From: Watersipora subatra
Taxonomy: Eukaryota > Bryozoa > Gymnolaemata > Cheilostomatida > Watersiporidae
Assembly: GCF_963576615.1 (NCBI RefSeq)
Contig: NC_088714.1
Coordinates: forward strand, 64,922,667 to 64,986,666
Direction of reading: 5' to 3'
Length of the DNA: 64,000 bases
Below, one piece after another: positions 34,138 through 47,000 of the stretch (position 1 is the stretch's first letter; each line of letters begins with the position of its first letter). The notes under the pieces were generated by a model, which worked only from the letters and a program-made list of their open reading frames with translations, was not told the DNA's origin and made no database searches. The position numbers and the translations under genes were made by a program.

Positions 34138-35896
34138 AGAAACAATAAAGCCCTGAGAGAAGAAACTATAAAGCCCTGAGAGAAGAACCTATAAAGCCCT
34201 GAGAGAAGAAACTATAAAGCCCTAAGAAAAGAAACTATGGAGCCCTGAGAAAAGAAACTATAAAGCCCTGAGAGAAGAAACTATAAAGCCCTGAGAGAAG
34301 AAACTATAAGGCCCTGAGAAAAGAAACTATGAAGCCCTGAGAGAAGAAACTATAAAGCCCTGAGAAAAGAAACTATGAAGCCCTGAGAGAAGAAACTATA
34401 AAGCCCTGAGGGAAGAAACTATAAAGCCCTGAGAGAAGAAACTATAAAGCCCTGAGAGAAGAAACTATAAAGCCCTGAGAGAAGAAACTATAAAGCCTCG
34501 AGAGAAAAAACATTAAAAGCCCTGTGAAAAAAAACTATAAAGCCCTGAGAGAAGAAACTATAAAGCCCTGAGAGAAGAAACTATAAAGCCTCGAGAGAAA
34601 AAACAATAAAAGCCCTGTGAAAAAAAACTATAAAGCCCTGAGAGAAGAAACTATAAAGCCCTGAGAGAAGAAACTATAAAGCCCTAAGAAAAGAAACTAT
34701 GGAGCCCTGAGAAAAGAAACTATAAAGCCCTGAGAAAAGAAACTATAAAGCCCTGAGAGAAGAAACTATAAAGCCCTGAGAGAAGAAACTATAAAGCCCT
34801 GAGAAAAGAAACTATAAAGCACTGAGAGAAGAAACTATAAAGCCCTGAAAAAAGAAACTATAAAGCCCTGAGAGAAGAAACTATAAAGCCCTGAGAGAAG
34901 AAACTATAAAGCCTCGAGAGAAAAAACAATAAAAGCCCTGTGAAAAAAAACTATAAAGCCCTGAGAGAAGAAACTATAAAGCCCTAAAAGAAGAAACTAT
35001 AAAGCCCTAAAAGAAGAAACTATAAAGCCCTGAGAAAAGAAACTATAAAGCCCTGAGAAAAGAAACTATAAAGCCCTGAGAGAAGAAACTATAAAGCCCT
35101 AAAAGAAGAAACTATAAAGCCCTGAGAAAAGAAACTATAAAGCCCTGAGAGAAGAAACTATAAAGCCCTGAGAGAAGAAACTATAAAGCCCTAAAAGAAG
35201 AAACTATAAAGCCCTGAGAGAAGAAACTATAAAGCCCTGAGAAAAGAAACTATAAAGCCCTGAGAAAAGAAACTATAAAGCCATGTGAAAAAAAACTATA
35301 AAGCCCTGAGAGAAGAAACTATAAAGCCCTGAGAGAAGAAACTATAAAGCCCTGAGAAAAGAAACTATAAAGCCCTGAGAAAAGAAACTATGTAGCCCTG
35401 AGAAAAGAAACTATAAAGCCCTGAGAAAAGAAACTATAAAGCCCTGAGAGAAGAAACTATAAAGCCCTAAAAGAAGAAACTATAAAGCCCTGAGAAAAGA
35501 AACTATAAAGCCCTGAGAAAAGAAACTATAAAGCCCTAAAAGAAGAAACTATAAAGCCCTGAGAAAAGAAACTATAAAGCCCTGAGAGAAGAAACTATAA
35601 AGCCCTAAAAGAAGAAACTATAAAGCCCTGAGAGAAGAAACTATAAAGCCCTGAGAAAAGAAACTATAAAGCCCTGAGAAAAGAAACTATAAAGCCCTGA
35701 GAAAATAAACTATGAAGCCCTGAGAGAAGAAACTATAAAGCCCTGAGAGAAGAAACTATAAAGCCCTGAGGGAAGAAACTATAAAGCCCTGAGAGAAGAA
35801 ACTATAAAGCCCTGAAAGAAGAAACTATAAAGCCCTGAGAGAAGAAACTATAAAGCCCTGAGAAAATAAACTATAAAGCCCTGAGAAAAGAAATTT
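34138..35896. repeat. 23-bp minisatellite, ~76 copies
   Basis: The unit is AAAGCCCTGAGAGAAGAAAC followed by TAT. Variants GAGAAAAG, AAAAGAAG and GGAAG are interspersed, and a longer compound variant (CCTCGAGAGAAAAAAC then AATAAAAGCCCTGTG) recurs near 34494, 34587 and 34910, showing higher-order duplication. Each unit contains TATAAAG. 23 is not a multiple of 3 and no long frame is open. Non-coding array in the 3' flank of copy 2. Confidence 0.95.
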
Positions 35897-35904
35897 TCTT
35901 CAAT

Positions 35905-38900
35905 TTTTCATTATTAGGTTTTAATCGCTATAACTGGACGCAAAAAAACCAACAAAAAAACGATCAAAAAACAAACTTTGAGATATAAGATACATAGAAT
36001 ACTGCTGCAGGAAATAGCAAAGACTTTATCACATTCCCCTTGTAAGAAGAGAGATCAACTAGATAATACAAAAGATTAACAAGAGATGATGACTCTCTCA
36101 CACATACTTCTGTTAATTGAATGTGATATGAATTTTACAGAAAGAAGACTTGTTTCCACTATTTTTATTCTGTTCAAGTTGAGCTGTTTTCATAGATTGC
36201 CAAGAATGAGCATACGCTCTGTTTGTAGCTTGTCAAGAATGAGCAAGTGCTCTGTTTATAGAGTTTCAAGAATAAGCATGCGCTCTGTTTATAGATTGTC
36301 AAGAATGAGCAGGTGCTGTTTGTAGATATTCAACTCACTTGAAAACCCATTTAGTATTATGAGCGATTATTGTTAGTTATTAGTGATTCAGGTTTATCTC
36401 CCCTTACTTTGTATATCTTCAACCTTAATTAGTTCAATAAAGACCTCATACAAGAGAATTTCTCAGCTCGAATCCTGAAAATGTTTAGAATCAAAATTAT
36501 CTGAGCTTTCAGCAAGTTTGTATCCATTGGGAAGACAAAATGAATATCACTCTAGAAATATTAAAACCATTTGTGTTGATAGCAAATCCTCTCTTTTTTG
36601 AATAGCCTGAAATCTTCTTTAGATTTTGCCCATCAAAACTATTATGATACGGTGCCGCAATATCAATGCCTACAGCTTTGGCTGAGACTTTATTATTGAC
36701 ATCACATAACCCTCATTTTCTATAACAGTCATTTCTATCATAGTAGTTTTAACATTGAAACATGGAGCAAAAGGTGATAGCTTTTCGAGCTCAATTATTA
36801 AATACCAGTTGTAATGGACAGCTCATTACATCATGCTGCTTTTAAAGACATTCAAGGAGTTAATAAAACTAGTTTAAGATGATTCACATTCTTCAGAGAA
36901 GTCATCAAGTGACTTAGGTTTTAAGTGTTAGTAAAATAAAGCTGTCTGGTGAAACTATAAAAATGGCTGCGACTTCTTCTCTCCTGCAGTCAGTCAATTA
37001 CTCAAGTTCTTGACTGTTAAGACGCTGTGGCATATAAAGTGGTGAACCTGAACAAATTAGTGGTTTCCATTCCAGTATGTAACCAGAGACTCACTAGCCT
37101 TCTACATTAATATATAGATATTAATGTAGATATATTATAGGTACATGGCTATATTAAACCTTAATTCCACTTTTCTGTCTCATCATGTGAAGGTCCCTCA
37201 GAGAATGCTAACTAGTCTGTTTTAATCTGTGAAGATATGCATGACTGGCTCACGCTTCAAAGTTTACAGCGTCTGTTCCGCACAGCTGTCTATGGTGAAA
37301 ATTTCTACACTCGCTAGCTGGTCTTGAATGCGATGAAAGTATTTGGATGATTTATGTGATTTATAAAATAATTTATGTATGCTTGATTCTTTTTGAATAG
37401 GCTGTGTTCATAAGACAGATTGAAATTTTCTCTGTAATTCCTATAATCTAAAATCAGCATCATTTGAGATTTGTTTAAAAGGTTTCATGGTTTTAAAAGG
37501 TCTCATGAATTTAATTTGGTCTTACGGATTCATAATTAATAAAAACTGACCTTTAAATTCATATTAAATCGTTAAAAATTATAAAATGTATTGTGGATGC
37601 TGCCAAAGTCTTTTATTTTTCTGTTACAATGACAGAAGTTTTAGATGTACCAACATCCACGCAAGTAGAAAATTGTGTACAAGCGATTAATGAAATTGCT
37701 AAAACATTGATCAATGTGTGATTCAGACTCACAACATTCAACTTATTATACCCGTAATCTAACCATCCGAGATAATTTGCCTTTTAATTGTGGCAATAAT
37801 TCATTCTCTGCACTTGGTAAGAGAAAAACAATTAGACTCAAAGATGGTGTCCAATAAAATCTATAAACAGATATTTAGTAATTTTAGAGAACAAATTTTC
37901 ATTCTATGATTTTCATTATGGTAGACGATAACAATTCCTTTTTGTTCATAGACTGATTTTTAGGAACTTCCTTAGTACATTGTGAGTCATTCCTTAATAG
38001 ATGCTCTACAAATACTGGTGTTGTTTGTTTGACCAGGTTTACTGACTAATTGAAGTTACATATCACTGAATTCAGATGTCTAACAATGTTTTCACCAGTT
38101 TCATGTGAATATATCTATTGAATATCAAGTTAATCATTTCTTTAAAAATATAGTGGCGGAAGTCGGCCGACCTCTATCTCGGCCAGGCATCCAAGACATC
38201 GGCCAGCCATAGTCCTATCTGGTTTGACAGAAAACGGCCCATCTTTGCCATATTGAGAGAGAGAGACGGTTCAGTCCCACCAAACCGAAAGAAAAAACAA
38301 ATCCGCTGAAGGAGTGACAGGCTAGACACCGGCTGACTCAAAAAGAACCACATTGTCTACCAACCTGCATAGGTGAAGCCTAAGCTAAATGAGAAAAAGG
38401 TTAAGCCAAGATAAGAGTTCAAGGAGAGACTCCAAAGAAAACTGTCTTTATTATTTAAATGCATTTTCTGTGCTTTATATATTCAGACATAAATATTTTA
38501 ATTTATTAAGCTGGGTTCACAGCCAATTTGTCAACAGTGTTTTTGGATTTGATCTCTGAACAATTTATGGAATTATGGGATCAATTTTTTTTGTTCACAC
38601 CCAGGGCGAGTTTAAATTGAGAGTGGGTGATTTTACAACTTTTATTCACAGAGTAAAAGTATTTTAGCTGATAAATTTTTGTGAGTCAAAACTTGTATTT
38701 TGTTGCCTAATTTGTTAAGAGGTTGACCGTTTCTCATGGATGTTATTAACAAGTTTACCAATTATCTTAAACTACCCAGTTTATCACTAATAATGCAAAG
38801 CATGATCATTAAAGTTTGAGCTACTCTGCAAATATAGGTAGGACTACTTTTTGCTAACAACATCTGGTTCAATAATTCTAGCAACCTGATAATAATTGAA

Positions 38901-39540
38901 GCAGATACTTCAATTCATCTAAGGCTGCTATTCACAGAATTGCTATTCACAGATTTATTACTTGCGTTTGAAGCCCATGGCAAAAATGTGCACAAATGTG
39001 AAACAAATATGGTGTTCAATTTGAATGAAAACGTGTGATTTACTGTGAAGAGTGATTTCATTGACCACTCAAATTGTAAATCAGTCTAAAATCAGCAACC
39101 AATCACAAGCAGCCTGATACAATTTCTTTCTAGACAGAATCGTTATTGGGCTTATTTGTTCTTTTTGCACGAGACGATTATTGATCCATGGCCAAAATTG
39201 TTCAGACAATCGGCACGAAATTGGCTGATGTAAATGCAACTTTACTCAAACAAGCGGCTGATTCTGGGGGAGAGGTATAAGGTCGCTACAAATCCTTTGC
39301 AATAAAATGAAGTAAAAATACTGTAAAGGAAACTGCCCGTTCCTTTTCTCTCCACAAAACATGCAAGGCAAACAAACCCACTGAGTGTTCAATCACAAAA
39401 AATATATCTATTTAATAATAAATATAGAATGGTACATGAATTTCATCACAGTAAACAAACATACAGAGAGCCCGTGCGCGGACAACTCTTTTCTAACGGT
39501 CTTAATGGGCTCCTTTCATATGCTCCTTTTCAAGATAGGC
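35905..39540. repeat. 3' flank duplicon of unit 2 and unit 2/3 junction
   Basis: No gene is seen. It corresponds to 13620-16573 plus 21605-21910 of unit 1, with a single copy of segment A and the 505-bp segment (38152-38672), and without the TTAA-flanked THAP element and the possible solo LTR. The small ORF at 39429-39638 is not conserved in unit 1. Confidence 0.65.
36192..36322. repeat. 33-bp tandem repeat, 4 copies
   Basis: Four units of about 33 bp share 'tcaagaatgagcaagtgctc' followed by TGTTTATAG. The period is divisible by three, which explains the 79-residue ORF at 36086-36325 (RMSKCSVY-like repeats). It is absent from the matching place in unit 1, so it arose in unit 2. No evidence that it is translated. 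Confidence 0.8.
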
Positions 39541-40265
39541 TCCTCAAGATAGGCTCCGTCTCATGGTTATTGCTGCCCATCAACTTCATTTGTGATGTAA
39601 ATTGTCTAGGTGACTTGATTCGCATAACTAAACCATAATATGGTGGTTTAGCAGAGTGGAGTATAGCCAAGGTAGTTGAACCAATTCCTTTGTCCCTGAC
39701 AACTAAGAATAGCCCTAGCTATGCCGACTTGATTCTGATAGCCTGGTTATTACTCAACTACTGGGTTTATGATGGTGTCACTATTTTGTGACATTGCATC
39801 CGGACTGCTCGGTGTTAGTGTCTGACTGGCTGTTACTGATATACTCTATAGAGCAAGAGAAGAGCTTTACTAATAGTATATAATTCCAAGTTGAAAACAA
39901 AAAATGTCATACATGTTTTACAGTTGCTATGTCTAGCCAACATTGATATTAACAACAAACTCAGATATGTAATCGTTTCACTGTATGGTCAACTTTATGG
40001 AGGATTACAGCCCTATATTATTATATCGCTTGAAGTATTCTCATTAACCAATTGATCTGACTGCAGAAGCTAACCGTAAGTCACCAATATATACCTGACT
40101 TACAAATTTCAGTAAAAACTATTTTCATCTCTCTTCTACTCTCATCTTAATCTGATGTGGCTTAAAATAGGTTAAATACGGTAATATTAATGTTTAACCT
40201 GCTGAATCTTAGGCTGGGTTTGCTTCAGCTCTCAATAAAGATTTTTACAAGACCTAAGATACACT
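39541..40265. repeat. 5' flank of duplicated unit 3
   Basis: Shared with 40-650 and 21900-22580: 'gtaaattgtctaggtgactt', 'ccataatatggtggtttag' and 'gcttgaagtattctcatta'. No gene is seen. Confidence 0.65.
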
Positions 40266-40267
40266 CC

Positions 40268-40444
40268 ACCACTTCATGGTGATAAATCATCATAATTATT
40301 ATGGCGAGTGAAGCAAGACACGATGCACATTAGTTCTACTAGAGAGATTTGGCATTGATAATCGCTACATTGAGCAGGATAGAGGGGGTTACCAAGGTCG
40401 TCAGATTCAACTGACATGCTAGTATACTTTGGAATACAAACCAG
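40268..40444 (+). other. Predicted 5' UTR exon of transporter copy 3
   Basis: The exon ends ACAAACCAG with donor GTTAGT at 40445; the acceptor TTTAG ends at 41004, 11 bases before the ATG at 41016. The hairpin seen in copy 2 is degenerate here. The left edge is approximate. Confidence 0.55.
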
Positions 40445-41015
40445 GTTAGTAGAATGTTTAATAACTCTTTTCTTCATCAGTCCGGTTTCTGTTTGGTTGA
40501 CCTTCTTCAGTTTTTGATGATCTTTATGTATTTAAATACCTATTAAAGATTTTGAAAATTAGATTGTAATAAATGTCAGTTAGTATTAGTGTTTGGAAAC
40601 ATTTGAAATCTTTTTGAAATGTTAAGTTTCAGGTTTGTTTGGCAAAAAAATATGTTTCTTGTTTTTTTGGATATTAACCAAAGTAATTTTAAAACAAACA
40701 CACATGTGCTATTTGCCACTAAACCTGTTGAACATCAAAAACTCAATTGATTCTTTTTGCCTATATAAAATGCAAAATAAGTTACTAATGGAAGTAAAAA
40801 ACACAGATATATAGCAAGTGTATAAACTAACAGAATGTTTATGTAGTTTTACTGATTGATATGCAGGCTAATGTTAAAGTTTTGGTGTTTAAAAACTACA
40901 TGTCTGTCACTAGTTTTCAAATTTGGGATTCTTCAGCTACTCGTAAGTTTGATAGAGTCAAGTTCTAAAACTGAATATCATTCTAAACTATGTTTTAAGT
41001 TTAGGTTAATTAACT

Positions 41016-44000
41016 ATGGTGGAATCAAGTGAAGATGATGAGACGGAGCTCTTATCTGCCAAAGACTCAGACACGAAAAACAGTCTACCTGAAACAAATT
41101 CTAAAAAAAAGTATGGAATGCTACTATTTTTGGCGTTTCTACAATGTTTATCACGAGGGTCGGATACATTGATCTACCCATTCTATCCAGAGGTAGCAAG
41201 GGCTAAAGGTGTCACTATGGAATATATTGGAATTGTCTACTCTGCCTATGACTTTGCTAGATTTATCTTCTCTCCATTTTTTGGCACAATTGTAAGTCAA
41301 CTTTTATTAACTATTAAAGGATTTTATAGTACACATTTAGTATACAAATTTATTTAGATACAGAAGAAAAATTACATTAAGTGAAAAGTAAGAGATGTAT
41401 TTACAAAGAAGCTGTAGTAATTATTACAGAGTTAACTTGCATCTCTTTGGTTCAAACATAGCCTTAGGTTTAATTTAGGTTCTGAATTCCAAAATTAGAG
41501 TACACAGACGTTTTTCTGGAAGCTAAATTATAGTTAAGTCTAATAATAAAGAGTTTTTATGAAACTAAACTAACATTAGCTCACGCGAAAAACTTTTGAA
41601 GTTTTCATCATGTTGACACAACTCCCATATTTCCATGGGTATCTCTAGATTTCAAACTAAGATTAACTAATGTTAACTATACCTTTTAAACAAAAGACCT
41701 TAATCAGGCCTGCACTCATGTTAAGAACTACTTAGGTCTTAGTTATTCAGAGAGTTAAAGGTTATAATAATCCTGTCTACTCAATGCAGTTAGAATACAA
41801 ATACATTCTCAATAGAGAGAAGGTAAATCCATATATTGTGCTCCTGATTGTCATAATTATAAGCAAAGCGGTAAAGATTATTATTAATGTTTAATAGTAA
41901 ACTAAAGGAGTCCATTTCTACATTCTATTTGTCAGACTTTAGTATCTGCTTTTTATGAACATAAACTGCTGAGTTGCTACTTTGATTAATTTTAAATATT
42001 AAATTTAAATTTTAAGTATACCAAAATGTTAATTTTTAGATTAAGCATCATTTACTAAATCATTGGACTTTTGAATTTATTTTTATTTACAAATAGCTAC
42101 ACACTAAATGAATGGCGTTTTTTAATAAACTTAAATTCTAAATACACAGAGTAAATTTATTTGTTGTTTTAGCTATCAAGATGGCCACCTAAAAGTATGT
42201 GTATAGTTGGAACTCTTATATCAGGATGTAGTGTGATATTCTTTGGGTAAGTTCCAATACCTGTAATGATATTTAAAACAAATAATTATGCATATAACTG
42301 TTGTATCATCACAATTTATATTTCAAAAGCTTCACTGAGTTATCACCTTTATCTATTACCTTACATAAGGCAATCATGTTGTATATGTTTATAACTCTAC
42401 TGTGATAAGCTACCATTTTTACTTAAGGTTTCTATGAAGTCTATTATAACAGCTTGGATAAATTTTATTTCACAGGCTGCAAACAATCATTCATGCATTT
42501 AAATTGGAATTCTTAAGGGGTTGTCTCATATTGGTTAAAAAATGGCAATAACCGTGCTATCCCGTGAAACCTGAAAAAATAATTGTTTTAGATATGTCGG
42601 AGTCATATCAAGTGGACGGTGCTTCTTAGCCTTATGTACCGCATTGCGGGTCTTCACAGGAGTGGGCTCTTCAATGGTAACAATTTCCACTACTAGTATA
42701 CTACTAAAAGCTTCAGGATTTCAGTCTACCAATGTCATAGTATGTATATTGCTAATACAACACTACTCTTATACTCTTCTGTATATTCTGTATTCAATTT
42801 ATTTATGTTTATAAACTATCATTGTAGTGATTCATGTCGCAATCCTGATAACATAGTTCTACATATTTCAGCTTGTAACCACATCAGCTATTTATGTTCA
42901 ATTATGCAGTATTTAATTTAGAGTGAGAGAAAATATCGTTTACAAACCTTGCTTCAAATTTATTTGTCCTGAAATTACCTGTGTATTAGTTAGGAAATAT
43001 TATACTGATTATTGAGGTTTCACCTGTTTTAGTAAATCTCATTGGATTTGAGTAGGTTAGATTATACAATTTGTAATTAATGAACGCCGAGGGCTTCTAT
43101 CAATGCATTGGTGCATTATTCTTATATCTAACTTGAATTTGCGAATAGTATTTTTATGCTATAAAATGTCTTTAAACTCTACTTCCTGTTTACAGGGTAT
43201 AGTAGAAATAGGGACTGGGATGGCTTTTGCCTTTGGTACAGCACTAGGAGGCACCTTATATGAGGTAAAATTTAATTTTTACCTATCAATACATTGCTTG
43301 ACACTAAACCTCTGCAAGGCAGGTTACAGTATTAAACAATACAGCAGCTTTCAAGGTTGAACTTGAAAATCTTATATTTATAAATACAGGCAAAAAGTTA
43401 GACATTACTAACCTTGAAGTTCTGTCTATGTAAAGAAATGGTACCTTTTCAACTTGATAAAAAATTTCCGATTTCTTCTGACTGAGGACTGAGAACTGTC
43501 AATTGGAATGTTTAAGATGTGTAGTAGATAATATAGTCTTGGAGAAATCTAGCTCTATTGTTTTTTAGACATCACTCATAAAGTTTCAGAATGTCGTGTA
43601 ACTTTGGAGCATTGCTTCTCATTAGTGTTATGGTTATAGGTTAACTAATAACCATAAAGGTAACTGTATGATTGTAACTTTACATTATAAATGTTCCGAT
43701 TACACTGGTTTACACACTCCTAGTTCTCAATCCTCAATCTTTTAGTTTTTTAGCTGCTAGAAACTAGAAAACTGGAAACTAGACCCTTTTACATAACTAA
43801 AAATACGCATGTGTAAAAGCACTGATTTCTACATCAGTGATGCTCCTTGGCAGCATTTATGAATAAACAAGGCTAGTCATCGACCAGCCACTGCCACAGG
43901 ATTTAAATGCTAGCATCTCTCAACCTGCTTTTGCCTGCTGATACTACATGTATCTCCTTTTGATCGAGGGAGTGAATCTGGTCTAGCAAAAGCCAGAAAT

Positions 44001-47000
44001 CATTTAATCATTTGCATGCAGCTCTATGGCAAATGTCTTCAATTGCCTATTTAATTCAGATTGGCTATTTGATCATATCTAGTTTTCAACTTCTACCTGT
44101 CTCAGTTTGTAGGATATACTGCAACATTTTGGGTCTCTGGTGGAGCTTTGGTCATCTCAACTCTGTTTATTGCAGTCTTTATTCCAGCTGTTGGTAAGTC
44201 TGTGAGAAAGGGAAAGTTACCAAGAAAAATAAAACTGTAAAATTGGTTAATATTTATTGTGTGACAGTAAAGACATCATTACCTACATACTTATTCTAGC
44301 CGTATATATTTGGTCATAGAATATTTGGTGCGTATTCTTAAAACATTACATATTTACTACAAAAGTTTTTCTATTTGATTTCTAATTAAGCGTATGAAAG
44401 ATGTTTATACATTCTCTGTTTAACATTCATCAGTAACTATCCACCTCCTTTAAGTAGACGTGTCATCAATAAATGCAATTAGCTACTTGACAATAATCTA
44501 CTAGAGTCATGGAATGGATTTTCTTACCAATAGTGACAACAAAAGCAGGTGTCTAATATGGTGAGACTTATCAGTTATAATTAAATTTTTCAAATACATT
44601 TTAATCGCAATTTATTTAAAAGTATAATTAAATATTGTTTGTGTCTTATTTTTTAAGCACATTAGGCTCTACATTCCTTAAGGGAATGTAGAGCCTAATG
44701 TGCAGGGACTAGCAAGTGCTAACAGGTAGTAACAAGTACTCACAGGTGCTAACGAGTAATAAAAAACAAAATTTTACAATTCTTGGTTTTTATTTCAGTG
44801 GAAGAGGAAAATAAATCCCAGCAAGGATTTTTCCAACTACTGACTATACCAGGATGTGTGCTGCTATGTTTGACTTATGTTCTGGCAAGATTGCAAACCA
44901 CGTGTCGCACCATTGGTCTTGAAGAGCTGTACATAGAAAAGGTGAGTATCCCGCCACATGATAAAACTGACTTAGCTATTCAGTCAATAGTCTTTAAGTC
45001 TCTGTACAAAAATATACAAAATAGTGATAGCTTTCCAGACTGTTGATATTGAGTACCAACATAAGATTCATCTTTTATTTTACCAACTAACAGCGCAATC
45101 AATGAATATTGTGTTTTTTTGTAAAAAATTATTAGTTTAGTTAATTATTGAAGAGTTTCATATTTTTTCAAGCTTAGAGCAAAGTTAAAATAATTTGACA
45201 AAGGGTGATAAACTAGGTTATACCACAAAATACAATGGCTGGTCTAGCTTTTTAGCGAAGGTCTGCTGTTTGTTGAACATTACCTTTAAAAGATACAAGG
45301 AATTTGAATGACTAATGACAGCAGTTTGAAAAGTTATTTGTAAATGTTACCAGATACCCTAAAATGTGAAGGCAATAGGTATCTATATTCTACAGGCGAG
45401 CTGAGGATTCTAGGAGTTCTATAAATCATTTCCTATCGGCACATTTGCCATTGTTATGTAAACAAATCGAAAGCGATCCCGGTCAGTGGGCACCATTCAG
45501 AGTGTAACATAATAGAAACTGTTCACTGAGAGGCTTTTGAGATGCAGCAGCCATCTAGGGCAAACTACCTGAAACTGTTGCTGCTTGCTTTATCGTGATT
45601 GAAAAAAAATAACTCCTGTAATCAATAAAAATAGCAAAAGTATTGATACTTACATCATCGTGCTGATATTCATATGGGTCACTTAAAATTTAATAGTGGC
45701 TCAACATAGAGTCTTCTAGTTGGTACAACTCCAAACACTCCATATGGCATTCATATTTGAATGTGTTAATTGAAACTATTGGGTGAGAGAGTGTTAAAGG
45801 GAATTTTAAAAAAAAACATTCATTATGTAGATATTTTTGTTCTGTCAAACAAAACAACAGCCGTCTATACCAGTGACTATACCAGTGAAAGTGTCTATAT
45901 ATATACTATACCAGTGTATCATCATTAACTTTAAGAAAACTTTCTAAGCCTAAACCAAGAGAGGAAACCATATTATGAGCATTTGTCAACACCACTGCAT
46001 TTTCTAAGCCTAAACCAAGAGAGGAAACCATATTATGAGCATTTGTCAACACTACTGCATTTTCTAAGCCTAAACCAAGAGAGGAAACCATATTATGAGC
46101 ATTTGTCAACACTACTGCATTTTCTAAGCCTAAACCAAGAGAGGAAACCATATTATGAGCATTTGTCAACACTACTGCATTTTCTAAGCCTAAACCAAGA
46201 GAGGAAACCATATTATGAGCATTTGTCAACACTACTGCATTTTCTAAGCCTAAACCAAGAGAGGAAACCATATTATGAGCATTTGTCAACACTACTGCAT
46301 TTTCTAAGCCTAAACCAAGAGAGGAAACCATATTATGAGCATTTGTCAACACTACTGCATTTTCTAAGCCTAAACCAAGAGAGGAAACCATATTATGAGC
46401 ATTTGTCAACACTACTGCATTTTCTAAGCCTAAACCAAGAGAGGAAACCATATTATGAGCATTTGTCAACACTACTGCATTTTCTAAGCCTAAACCAAGA
46501 GAGGAAACCATATTATGAGCATTTGTCAACACTACTGCATTTTCTAAGCCTAAACCAAGAGAGGAAACCATATTATGAGCATTTGTCAACACTACTGCAT
46601 TTTCTAAGCCTAAACCAAGAGAGGAAACCATATTATGAGCATTTGTCAACACTACTGCATTTTCTAAGCCTAAACCAAGAGAGGAAACCATATTATGAGC
46701 ATTTGTCAACACTACTGCATTTTCTAAGCCTAAACCAAGAGAGGAAACCATATTATGAGCATTTGTCAACACTACTGCATTTTCTAAGCCTAAACCAAGA
46801 GAGGAAACCATATTATGAGCATTTGTCAACACTACTGCATTTTCTAAGCCTAAACCAAGAGAGGAAACCATATTATGAGCATTTGTCAACACTACTGCAT
46901 TTTCTAAGCCTAAACCAAGAGAGGAAACCATATTATGAGCATTTGTCAACACTACTGCATTTTCTAAGCCTAAACCAAGAGAGGAAACCATATTATGAGC

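Noticed and set aside
34138-35896. CRISPR-like array
   Set aside because: The 23-bp units are contiguous with no unique spacers, and the genome is clearly eukaryotic; it is a minisatellite. The same applies to the 60-bp and 37-bp arrays.
36086-36325. 79-residue ORF with RMSKCSVY-like repeats as a small gene
   Set aside because: Produced by a 33-bp tandem repeat whose period is divisible by 3; not present in unit 1.
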